64,000 nucleotides of DNA, taken from the NCBI GenBank assembly GCA_028554645.1, contig JAQOOI010000019.1:186001-250000 (forward strand), read 5' to 3'. This document shows, piece after piece, positions 53,896 through 64,000 of this stretch. How positions within the stretch are numbered: the stretch's first letter is position 1; every line of letters starts with the position of its first letter. The position numbers and the translations under genes are program-made. This stretch comes from Omphalotus guepiniiformis (Eukaryota > Basidiomycota > Agaricomycetes > Agaricales > Omphalotaceae). Below the pieces are notes generated by a model. That model was given only the letters and a program-made list of their open reading frames with translations, did not search any database and was not told the DNA's origin.

Positions 53896-55132
53896 ATGAC
53901 CTCCGCAACCAATGCTAAAGGAGACGATGTATCAAATCTCGCTGGACTTGATGCATGCAGTTCTGTTGGGTTGCACCAAAGCAACGGGGGAATCTCGTAC
54001 TCCCAAGGAAACACTGTAGACGATGAAGTCAATGGAACAAGCCCGATTAGCAGTGGCAGACTCGGAGAATCGCCTCGAGGAAACCGCCACCCTCGCGCAT
54101 GGGAACCGAAAGGCGTGATTTTGGGTGTCCGCGATAGTCTGGGCTCAGGGGATTCGTATTTGATCGCTGATGTGCTTGGAGAGGAACTCAGTGAGTCTGC
54201 ATTCACGAAGGTTAGGGACGAAGTAAAGTGGGACGTTATGCATCATCGAGGTATGTTAGTATCAGTACAGTCTAGCAGACATGCAAGATTCACCAATTAG
54301 CGACTGGTGGGTATAGGCGGGGAAGTTCCTAGACTTGTTGCTGTTGAGGGTGAAGTCGCTGAAGACGGGAGGTAAGGCTCCTATCTTACGTGTCTTTCTT
54401 AGATATCCTGAAAATTGATGAGATTTCACCACCAGCTTCCCCGTATATCGACATCCATCAGACGAGTCGCCGCCCCTTCGTCCATTTTCGCCCACAGTTC
54501 AACTCATACGAGCAAAAGTCCAACAACTGATCAGTCATCCGGTGAATCACGTCTTGATCCAACACTATCGTTCTGGCAAAGATTATATCTCAGAACATTC
54601 TGACAAGACCATTGATGTTGTTCGCGGCTCTAGTATCGTTAACGTGAGCTTAGGGGCTCAGCGCGTGATGACGCTACGCACAAAGAAAGACGCGGCGTCG
54701 GTTATCCCTATAGAAAGAGAGGGTACGAAAGCATCGAAGAGCGGTCGGACAACGCAGAGAATTCCTCTACTGCATGGTTCTATGTTCGTTTTAGGTCCAG
54801 AAACGAATAAATGCTGGTTGCACGGGATCAATCATGACAACCGACCGGTCAAGGTGAAGACCGCGGAGGAACGTCAAGAGAACGGGGAGAGGATTAGTTT
54901 GACGTTTAGGCATATAGGGACGTTCTTGACGGAAGACCAAAGGCGCATATATGGGCAAGGCTCGAAACAGAAGGTGAAAGAGCAAGCAGGAGAGGTGGTC
55001 AGCGGTGGTGAGGAAGCTGAGAGGATGATTGAGGCCTTTGGGAGGGAGAATCACGAAACTAATTTCGACTGGGACGAGTGGTACGGCAGAGGTTTTGACG
55101 TCTTGCATTTTACGATCAAGAAGGCGGAATAA
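53896..55132 (+). CDS. AlkB-like 2-oxoglutarate/Fe(II) dioxygenase
   Basis: Predicted nucleic-acid dealkylation repair enzyme (ALKBH2/3-type) of about 368 residues: exons 53896-54250, 54317-54371 and 54436-55132. The iron-binding HxD is in YISEHSDKTIDV and the distal His in LHGINHDNRP; the 2-oxoglutarate-binding Arg pair fits RISLTFRHI. The conserved HVLIQHYRSGKDY and GAQRVMTLRTKK blocks are also present. The first 100 residues are a low-complexity lead-in before the conserved W-D-V-M-x-H-R-G-G-E-V-P-R segment, which spans the first intron. No transit peptide is evident. Direct repair of N-alkylated bases is the family role; RNA or protein substrates are possible for fungal members. Confidence 0.88.
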
Positions 55133-56702
55133 ATTTGCTGGGTTCTGGTCGGTTATGCCGGTATGTTGGGATGATGGTGATCAACTAATATTAATGCTTT
55201 TGGTATGATCAATTCCATGTCATTGTCAGACAGAACTGATTCAGTCTTTTCAGTCAGCATTTAAGACGGTCGCTAGGGTTCATCATCCGACTCCTGAGTC
55301 CTGACCTCTCCTGACCCTTTCCTCGATCTCCATGCATTCTTCTACCCTCATCCGTTTATGATGCCGAGGCATTTTTCTTGAACTTCTCTGCAAAGAGGCT
55401 TTCTTAATTACTTACCTTGTGGCATCAGGCACAAATACACGTCGACTCGGAGCCATCTACATATGTTTCCTATGACCAGATCTTCCTGGACCCTTTGACT
55501 GCGAACGGACTCGCTCAGAACACCTCGTGTGATAACATGACACAGGCACAACTCCACTTCTCATATGTTTCTTAATCATCTTCTGTCCTTCTTTTGCTTC
55601 TGCAGGACTGTTCTAGCCTGGAATCGACCTCTGACATCAGGCTTTCCATTGGCTCGTTTCTTTGCTGGAGGCTCCGGTTCCTTGTTTTTTCTTCTAGTCT
55701 TTGTTTTGTGAACGGTTATATCCATATCCATTCTTCGGGTCCGTTGGCTGCATGCTGCACGCCCTTCTAGCATGGGGTTGACGACTGCCTTGTGTTTTCC
55801 GTTCAGCTTTGGCATGCAGTCTCGGCCTGGGGGTTGTATTAACGTTGGGTAACAGAGAGCGGGCTAACGGCTCGCGGTCGACCGGTCGCAGCAGGCCACA
55901 CCTTACGAGATGTTTGATAACCGTGTCGACCTTTGGAATATGGATGCTGGAGCCGCTCTGCGCTCTGCGCGATGCGGATACTTCACGGAAGAGTTAGTTC
56001 TACTATGGGACGATATTTTGGCTGTATGTATACTCCTAATGCTAATTCCGCCGATTATCCTACTGGATGGTACATGATAGAATGACTCCCGACTCGCTGT
56101 CTCGAGTGTGTTCTCAAGGCTCTTCAATACGAATGAAATTCCATAAGGAATTACATACCCATAGCAACGGCGGGGACGGAGTTAGTTATGAACATTTGCT
56201 CCTTCGACTTATACCACCACGTACGGGCCCATCGACATTTGACAGCTCTTTGCTGGGTCTTTTCGTTCCTTCCTGACGCTCATTTAACTTCCAAGGGACT
56301 CACCTTGGATCGCACGTTCTTTTTAGGTTTCCGCTTGTTCTTCTTACTTCTGAATTCGAATTCTGCCTCCGCGGCGGCAGTCAATTTTAGACTGGGGTTA
56401 GGGTTCTGGATAAGGTAAGGGTTGATTTCGCTTATTTTTTCGTTGAACCGTGGGTGAAAGGGCTTGCCTTGCGTGTTGGCCTTTTCTCCCTGCCTTCTCA
56501 CCCCGCCTGTAAAGGCAACTACACGAGGCAGAGATCAACTCCCAACACGAGGCTCGCGCGTTCAACTATCTCTCTGCTGCTCGACGACAGTCCTCATCGT
56601 TCCCGTTGACGGCGACGACGACAGCGAGTGATAGAAATTCCAGAAAAATCCCATAAAAATTGTCCGACGCGACCCTCGCTCTTTTCTGCCTACGTTCTTG
56701 CT
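55133..56702. other. Long intergenic region
   Basis: About 1.6 kb. Minus-strand frames at 55576-55815 and 56280-56501 are rich in Lys, Arg and Pro but share no recognisable domain and no convincing splice link, so they are not called. A GGGGTTAGGGTT sequence at 56394-56405 is one and a half telomere-like units and too short to mean much. The last 150 bases are probably the leader of the next gene. Confidence 0.35.
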
Positions 56703-59700
56703 ATGCCTTTGACGTTTTCTGACGGCCTAATGATTTTCTTTTCACGTTTTTCACGGCAGCCTACTCCAGAGACGAACAATCCTTCTGATTCTCCAGGTGG
56801 CTCCGAGTCACCTGTTGAGGTGGAACGACCATCTTCGTACTCTCCGGCTCGCATGTCTAAGGACTCGGAGGGGTACCCGACATGGCTTCCCAAAAGACCA
56901 CCTCCTCCCCCTCCTGCATCTACCTTTCACTCTTCCGTCGGCGGTCACGAATCTATGGCTGGTCTAGGCGACCCACCTCAGATTTTGGGAGGTCGTAAGC
57001 CGACGCCACGGTCTGTGAGAATCATGAAAATGCAGGAGGAGCAATATGGGGACAGACGGGATCCCAGTGATCATACCCGTGTACCATCGAACACCCGTGT
57101 GTGGTCGAGGGCTACAGGGACTGCTTTCTCCCCAACTGTTTATTCCTCAGGTGACCCTTTCCCTGCTAGGCTTCCACCGCCCAAGTTCAGGTCGAGAGGT
57201 GTCAACTTTGATCTCTTGCGGAACCCATCCTTCAAATCACGTCTCTACTTTTTCTTATTCCCTCTTATCATGTTCGCCCATATTCCCCTCCAGACGTTCT
57301 TCGACTTCAATGCTGTATTTATATTGATTCAGTCAGTTTTTTGCGCGTTTTTTGGGGTTGATGTCATGCTGACGGCGTATGTTTTGTTTCAGGGCTTCGA
57401 AATATCCTAACCCGGAAGCGCCCGGTGTGCCTGGCTCTGGCAGGAATTGGGCCTTAGGTGCCGCTGCGTACGTCGCATGCTGGCTCGTCTGGATCCTTGT
57501 AGTCTTTGTTGTATATGAGCTCATTTATTCCTTCGTGCGGAGGTGGCGTGCAAGTGAGTTCTCTATATTGCCATTGCCCTACAGCACCACAATAACTGAC
57601 CTTCATTCTAAGAGCGACCCGCGATCTACCCCATTTACACGTCTTCTGCTGCTTTTAACTTTGCCTCTATGACCTCATATTCCACGTTTTGTTTTCTTCA
57701 ACACCTTCGTTATACTGCCTTCTTTGGCGAGCATGGTGGCATCCGGGACGGCCTCGCTGAGACATTCTGGTTCTATTCGCAGAACCTGCCCACTGTAGCC
57801 TTGCTTCTTCCCCGCGGAGGTCTTGCGCTTGCTCTTCTGTTGACATTTTCCTCTCCGGTGCCAGGGAACGTCGCGCTCGCCGATGCGGGCATCAGCCGAA
57901 GAGATGCGACGTTCTTCCGTGATGATGGAACACTGACGGATTATGCCCGCGGCGTCCTTATCGCCAACGCAGCTTGGACTGCGTGGAGGGTCTTGGTACT
58001 AATCGTCAGCTGGTAAGCGAAAAGAAGTCTTGTGCATTTTGTTCTTGTCTGATTTGTGGTGTTTTGCAGGATGGGTCTTTGGATCCTCAGTGGTCAAGGT
58101 TGTGCAGGTCTATGTGGTCCGCGATATCGTTGGGAAGAGGAGGATGCTGAGAAGAGCATGTCGATATATAACGTCGATAATGTTTCCGAGACCGACCAGC
58201 CGCTACCTTGGAGCTGGCGAGAAAACACCCGTATGCGGCTTCTCGATGCATACGATTTTTGCTGTGTAATCGTCCGTCCAGCTTCCGCGCGATGGTATCA
58301 CAAGAAGGACAGTGCTGATTCGCGCGACTTGCTGGGTGCAACTGTGCTGCCTGTACCCGAGTCCCCGGGCGGGTTTGAGGGAATGGATCGGCTGATGGCT
58401 GCGGTGGGCTTACCCGTCGCTGGACCGTCGGTCGTTGAGGCGCACACACCCAAAAGAGGAGTGCTATCGGATGAATTCTTCAGGCAACCACCTATTGCTG
58501 GGCCTAGCGGAAGTAAGCCTGGAAGGACGACCCCGCCTGATTTGGCGGCGGTCATACCGAAAGTCGTGCAGCGCGCTTCGAGGGACAGACAGCTCGCGCA
58601 AGTTTCTGGGTCGGGACCGTTGATGAAATTGCCATATCCCTTCGCGGCACAGGGTGGGGCTGCGCATGTGTCGAGTGATGATGAGAAGGTGCCTTTCCCG
58701 CCGTCGCCGTCAGTACCTAGTTTCGAGAAGTCGTCCAGTGGCAGTGCCAGCAAGAGTCGTAAGAATGGCACCAGTGCTGAGGAAGAGGACGAGGACGAGG
58801 AAGAGGAAGAGGAGGAAGAGGACGAGGATGAGGATGAAGAAGAGGAAGAGGAAGAGACAAACGCTACCACGAGTGAGGAACCCTCCTCAGGTCGTGCTTC
58901 AGGCTCCATGTCTAGTCTTGGTCGTCCGGTCTCTTCACGTTACCCCTTCCAATTCCGCCAACCTGCTCGTGGAAACAGCATTTCTTCTGGTTTCCCATCG
59001 AGCGCCACTAACCCTTCAAATGGTCGCTCTATCATCTCCAGGGTATCCCAGGCTACCCAGGCTACCCAGTCCACAGGAAACAGAGAATCCACAGACTCGC
59101 ATTCACCTCGGTCGCAGTACACGACTTCTGATGCTGCCAGTCCTGTCAGCATGAGCAGCTTGGGTATCCCGATGCCCCCAAGGCATCCTCAGAGTCGGCA
59201 ACGTTCGGGACGGGGAAGAGCGCGCGCAGGAACGGTACCTGTACCTTCAGTGCCATCTTCTCCGAGCCTTCACTTCCCCACCAGAGCTCGTGCAAGGACT
59301 CGAGGTGAAAGCGGTACCCACGACTTGTCCTCTCCTGAGCCGGCTTTATACAGCTCGGATCTTGAAGGTGAGGAGGAGGAAGAGGAGGAAGAGGACGAGA
59401 TGATGGAGCAGCCGGAACCCGAAGGGTCACAGGAGGCAGCTGAGGGAGACGACTTCGTTGGGTTGTTGTCGAATTCTGCTGGACCCAGTCCCAAATCTTC
59501 GTTGTCGGCCCTTCGACGGCGTGCAAGCACCCTCTCTTCCCACCACCGTAGGAGCAATGGTTCTCGTTCTCGTTCCGGCTCCAATTCGCGCACCAACTCG
59601 CATTCAGGGTCTTCGTCTGGCTCTAGGTCGCGAGCAGGATCCATTTCTGTTTCAATGTCTGTGCGTTCTCGGGCACAATCCCTAATGCAGAACATTGGCG

Positions 59701-60341
59701 CAGCGTCGCATTCTAGTTTGGAGCTGATGCAAGGGGTAATGCGATCGAGAGCGAATTCATCTATGGCGCGTTTGGAGGAAGACTCACCTTACTTTTCCGA
59801 AACGTATACTCACTCGAGATCAGGGAGTGGGTCCGATGCAGTACAAAGCAGTACTGAGAACTACACGTTTGGTCATCCGTTGAGGACACAATGGCAAAAT
59901 CAAGAAGAGCGCGTGGAGGAGGAACCCGCGGAGGGGTCTCCGAGGGCTTCACATCAAGAGGCACCTAGGCAATCAAAGGACTCACCTGCTACCTCCCCGG
60001 TTGCACCCACGCCTGCTTTACAGCAAGCACATTCCCAGGCATCAATGACTGCACCGTCCGTTTTTGCACCCTCTGAAGACGCATCCTCGCTACACCCTTC
60101 TGAGACCACGATGCATCAAGCTGCTCATGAAGAACCTGCTGGTGGTCTGGCAATTCCCGGAGCTACAGGACGCCGCGACGAGAGTCCTTCCAGCCATCCA
60201 GACATCAGCACGGCTGCACCGTCGTTCATCACTGCTCCTGCGTCGATGGAGGGAACGGACAGTAGTGGGCGTACACCCTCAAGTTGGGGTGGTATCACTC
60301 ATATGGTCGATCGCTCGGACGGAACGTGGAGGCCTGCATGA
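56703..60341 (+). CDS. Large multipass membrane protein with Ser-rich and acidic tail
   Basis: About 1153 residues from exons 56703-57331, 57393-57553, 57613-58012 and 58070-60341. The N-terminus is disordered and Pro/Ser-rich (YPTWLPKRPPPPPPAST). Several hydrophobic segments follow, including LYFFLFPLIMFAHIPLQTFF, YVACWLVWILVVFVVYELIY, VALLLPRGGLALALLLTF and a pair around WRVLVLIVSW/MGLWILSGQGC. After a short folded stretch (DAYDFCCVIVRPASARWYH) come more than 600 residues of low-complexity sequence, with an acidic Glu/Asp run near 58783-58860, a second near 59370-59400 and repeated Ser-Arg/Ser-Gly patterns. Similar basidiomycete proteins are often labelled proteophosphoglycan, a name based on composition only. 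I recognise no functional domain. The start could instead be ATG 56848. Confidence 0.75.
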
Positions 60342-61187
60342 AAACTCATGCTACATTTAACTACGCCGCAGGCCGAAAACCCTCTGCCCTGATGTTTTGA
60401 TCATGTCCTTTCCCTCTCTGTGCTTGCTCCTCTCGGACACGACATTTCTTATTCTGTATCATAATTCCTCTTTCCGCGCCACGTTGATGACTTCTCATTC
60501 TCCTCACTCTGGGACTCGGCTTTCATCTACAATTTCAAGCCGTATTATTAGACATCATTGTTGCATTATTCGTATTCATATAAATATTGACTAAATCCAG
60601 ATCTGTGTACCCTTCTCCTAGGAGCTCTCTGCGCCCGCTTTTATCGATTTATCCCACGTCTATTCCTTTGCCATATCCATTCCGCTTACACCTTTTGGTT
60701 TCCTACCACCTTTCCCCTACCCGTTCTACCTCGCTTGCCTGCCCTATCTCGTCTAAAGTTTTTTGTATGTTCTTGAATAGTCACATCGGAATAATTGGAT
60801 AACACTTATCCTACTTACTACTACATCTCTTGTTCCGTTTTTCACGCGACACATACTATTCCTTTTCCACTTCGGTGACTAGTATATCGAAGTTAATGGA
60901 GTACTTTTCCTTAAAAACATCATCATTTTACGTTTGCAATGTACGAGCACTGATTGAGCACTCGAAGCTGGTTCTGATTTAAGTGCAAAGAAAAGCATAA
61001 GTACGAAGAAAAGCATAAATGCTTCTTGTCACATTAGACATTGAAAAGTTGATAGCCTTTGAAGCTGAGGTCAAGCAGATTGGGACAGATAGCAACCACG
61101 CTTTGCTATCGATATAGTTCTATATACACCAGTGATCCAGATACATTTAACAAATAAGATAGGCCAGGGAAAATGAAAAAGATCCTT
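60342..61187. other. Convergent intergenic region
   Basis: About 850 bases between the stop codons of the membrane-protein gene and the cyclin gene. It is pyrimidine-rich with no supported ORF. GAAAAGCATAA occurs twice near 60990-61020. Confidence 0.4.
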
Positions 61188-62602
61188 CTAGCACGAGGAT
61201 CCTACCACTGCAGAAGAAAGAAAGAAAGCGGAAGAAAACAGAGGCATAAGCCTGGGTGAGGGTGGACGGGTTGGTGAATTGATGCCCATGTTTGGAGGAC
61301 CCTCTTCTAGAGGTGGAGAACTCGTCGAAGAGACGTGATCTACCTCCATGGGTGAAGAGGGCCTCGTTTGCGCGGGGACAGGAAGAGCATCCTCGACGTC
61401 ATCGGACTCAAACTCGTCCGAGTCAAGATTCATCCGCGCCCGCAACTTCTTGACATGGTCCTCCAAATCATAAGTCAAGTCAGAGCGAACTGATTCAGGT
61501 GAGGCAGGGGAGTCATTCTGAGGGCTTCCTTCGTTATCTATTTCCGTTGGTACCAAGGATGGAGTGGGACTGGATGGAGTGGGACTAGGGAATATAGGAC
61601 TGGGGAATTTAGGATTGGGAGAATCGGGACTTGGGAGTGTCACGTCGGCGAGAAGCTCATTAAATACGGCTCGCATTTCAGGATCAACAGGATCAAGGGC
61701 TTCTGCGCTCCAGAAAAGATGGTTAGTCCAAGCACACCATTCGGTGCTCGTGACGTGGAGCATGTATCCAAGAGCGGCATAACCCCTTCGTTCCCAAGCT
61801 CGGAGAGTAGCTAAATCCGCATCCATCCATCGCATGCTGTAGACATAGTGTAAGTTTCTTCCATATCAAGACACAGGAGCATAGTGGTAACATACATGTG
61901 CCACTCGTTGAGATATATGTGATCGTCGTCATCTACCATCTTACTTGCGAAAAAGATGGAGAGCACAAACCAACGACGGAACCGGAGTAAGCCTTCCTCG
62001 CTACAATCCACCACCGCAAGGTCATCGAGTTTGACTTGTAATCGTTCCATAAACAAGAAAGCCATGAAGATAGCGCTTGTCTCCGGGTTCAAGGTATCCA
62101 ACATTCTGATGATGTATGAGGTAAGAGATGTTGCTGCTTTCAAGTTCAGTATTTATCTATATGAGATAAGAATCAGGCTGTACTCACGAACTTCACATGT
62201 AAAGAACCTGGGTAGGAAGCAGTGACGAATGAACACGAGGATCGCCCTTTCCTCCTCTTCGCTGCGGAAAAAGGCCCTCTTAGCGAGTTCTTCTTCTTTA
62301 TCTTTCGGTGAGCCATCAGCTAGAATTTCCAAGACCAATTGCTGGTCCGGATCCACACCCTCGTGCGAGGAAGCTTGACTTTCGAATTTTTCGGAGAGAG
62401 ACGGTACGAAGCTAGTGCCACAGGCGGATGGGGCTCCAGCCATACGTCGGTGAAACAGATCGCCATAAGTAGCCAGGATAAGTGAGCCACCATACAGAGC
62501 AGAAGCAGGACGACGAGTTCCACTACTGACAACGACTCGGAGTGGCAGAAACTGAGAAGGTTTCGGTGCGAAAGCTTGGAGAACATTGAGAAGCAGAGAC
62601 AT
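61188..62602 (-). CDS. Pho80/PCL-type cyclin
   Basis: Predicted cyclin partner of a Pho85/CDK5-type kinase, about 434 residues: exons 62188-62602, 61896-62136 and 61188-61836. The cyclin box is split by both introns: AILVFIRHCFLPRF, then SYIIRMLDTLNPETSAIFM, FRRWFVLSIFFASKMVDDDD and YLNEWHI, then LATLRAWERRGYAALGYML. The order and the K-M-x-D-D...N-x-x-W pattern follow the cyclin_PHO80-like fold, with a long fungal insertion (SSHEGVDPDQQLVLEIL...) before helix 1. The C-terminal 130 residues are Pro/Ser/Asp-rich with several Ser-Pro sites, which would suit CDK or PEST-type control. Function in phosphate, glycogen or polarity control is family knowledge and cannot be narrowed here. Confidence 0.8.
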
Positions 62603-62852
62603 TGCTGGAAGTGTCGGACAGTACCGCCATCTTCAGCTTTTTTATGTCTGTGCATCCTTGGGGCAAAGCGCAAGCTTGGACCTGGTCAATGCCCCCGATA
62701 ACCGATCCAGCGACGCTTGAACACCGTTTTGACCATTAGATATCGCCTGAATTGTTTAAGTGCACAATGTTGGGATATTCTGAGCTTTGATGTAAAGGTT
62801 CATCTACCCCCGGTCACAGAGTTGAGGCATAGGAAAGACTGTCAAGGATATC
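62603..62852. promoter_or_regulatory. Short divergent promoter, cyclin / F-box gene
   Basis: Only 250 bases separate the two start codons, so the genes probably share a promoter region. No specific element was recognised. Confidence 0.45.
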
Positions 62853-64000
62853 ATGGATTCATGGTCAAGACAGAAAAGTAGTGGCTGGAAAAAATTTGAA
62901 GTCCGCATGCTTTATGGACACGGACCGGCCCCGGGCCGGACAAAACGCTTGAATCAACGCTTCCATCCAGTTTCTTGTTACGAAGCTTTGACGAATCATT
63001 TGACTGAAGATTGGCCGAAGCGCCTCATGGAGATACGAAGATCATCTAGGCTCAATGAATCAAGAAAGACCGACTCACAGCCAGTGAATGTTGAGGACAA
63101 TTTCGCTGATCAGTCGCCAAGTCTGGAGCCTGAGGATGATTTCTTCCCAAGCAGCGACGAATCGGACTCGGAAAGATTTAGGCTACATCGTAGAGAGGGA
63201 GGAAAGAAGAGATGCCTGCTCGAGCATGATGAAAGATCAGCTTCAAAATATGTGCGAGGGAGAAGAGGAATCCTCAGGCTGGAGAGAATAACACAGGCTC
63301 CCGTTGATATTCTGCTGGAGGTACGAACACTCAATCTTGTCTTTGCCCTCATTAATATGAATGAACCTCCTTATGTAGATTTTTTCGTATCTTGAACCCC
63401 TTGATGTGCTTCGCTTGTCCCGCACAACGAAAGAGCTACGCGGCTTTCTGATGAAGCGATCCAGCGCCTCCCTAGTAGTGTGGCGCACTGCTCGCGCAAA
63501 CGTTGCGGGATTACCACCACTACCTCAGGACTTGAGTGAACCTGAATACGCAAATTTGGCGTTTGATTCATATTGCCATGTTCGTATTTGTCAAAGCGGC
63601 GCTATTCACACACTGAACTGATTGGGGGTATTTTTCATCAGTTTTGCTTTAGAACACGATGCGAGAATATCATTTGGCAATGTCGCGTTCGTTGCTGTCT
63701 GCGATGCTTTCCTATTGTGTAAGTACTCCTTGTCTGTTGCGTTTTGTTCGGCAGTTATTAATGGCAGTCTCAGCTTTTTCTCTCGACCTGACCTGCATTC
63801 AGTTTGGAGAACCAGCTATCCACTTACATTCCTCGTATTCCAAAAAGTTGCCGGTTACATACCATATGTTTCTGTAACTCAGCCGAGAACCTGTGAGTTA
63901 TTCGTCATGCAAGGATGTTGTCTGCAGTCATGGCTAATTCCCTAGCGCAGGGGGCCTTGAGGACAAAGTTCACCTGCCCTCCATAGTCAGAAAGTTCCGT
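62853..64000 (+). CDS. F-box protein (partial, runs off window)
   Basis: Substrate receptor candidate for an SCF ubiquitin ligase. Supported exons are 62853-63320, 63379-63579 and 63642-63718; at least one more is expected near 63952-64000, where the frame GLEDKVHLPSIVRKFR reads to the window edge. The N-terminal 140 residues are charged and Ser/Asp-rich, with a possible basic nuclear signal (RREGGKKRCLLEHD). The F-box spans the first intron: APVDILLE|IFSYLEPLDVLRLSRTTKELR, followed by the basidiomycete-typical continuation LPPLPQDLSEPEYANLAFD and a Cys-rich segment (QCRVRCCLRC) that in related proteins follows the F-box. Splicing between 63718 and 63952 is unresolved. Confidence 0.8.

Noticed and set aside
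56394..56405. GGGGTTAGGGTT telomere-like sequence
   Set aside because: Less than two units; expected by chance and surrounded by ordinary unique sequence.
55576..56501. Lys/Arg-rich minus-strand frames as a split gene
   Set aside because: No consistent splice sites join them, and their composition mirrors pyrimidine-rich leader sequence on the plus strand.
58298..58909. 203-codon minus-strand frame with a long Ser run
   Set aside because: The poly-Ser is the complement of the Glu/Asp repeat in the membrane-protein gene; it is a shadow frame.

Overview
The window is nuclear DNA of a filamentous basidiomycete, most likely a mushroom-forming Agaricomycete. Almost every gene is split by short GT-AG introns of about 45-75 nt, exons can be as small as 10-20 nt, and the gene set fits the group: a class I hydrophobin, a presequence-less Mn superoxide dismutase, a secreted GH5 cellulase, Rap1-type Myb proteins, kinase-like proteins with degenerate catalytic loops and an F-box protein. 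All gene models were spliced by eye; exon joins were accepted when reading phase and family motifs agreed. No tRNA, rRNA, CRISPR or intact transposon was recognised.

Layout. 2.3-7.8 kb: a homeobox protein converging on a Topors-like RING E3 ligase. 8.4-13.6 kb: an amidase and an organic-anion (allantoate-type) transporter in tandem. 15.6-23.1 kb: a TMEM242-like membrane protein, a small secreted Cys protein, a Tra2-like RRM splicing factor and a GH5 endoglucanase. 23.5-25.5 kb: a Zn2Cys6 regulator. 26.1-36.8 kb: three copies of a short-chain dehydrogenase (SDR), each divergent from a mannose-6-phosphate-receptor-homology (MRH) gene or its remains, with a hydrophobin gene between the first two copies. 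37.1-40.4 kb: two surface or secreted proteins on the minus strand. 41.6-45.1 kb: two tandem double-Myb Rap1-type proteins. 46.2-49.4 kb: an SGNH/GDSL esterase and Mn-SOD. 50.5-53.5 kb: two tandem kinase-like proteins lacking catalytic-loop residues. 53.9-64 kb: an AlkB-like dioxygenase, a large Ser-rich multipass membrane protein, a Pho80-type cyclin and an F-box protein that runs off the end.

The most notable theme is local duplication followed by decay. The SDR-promoter-MRH unit was copied twice, leaving an MRH exon 1 with a stop codon and a second, more eroded fragment, and the third SDR copy is a mosaic of the other two. The second kinase-like gene has lost a splice donor, the second Rap1-like gene has a frame conflict at its first intron but carries a duplicated SUMO-interaction-like motif, and the only complete MRH gene lacks an AG where its third intron should end.
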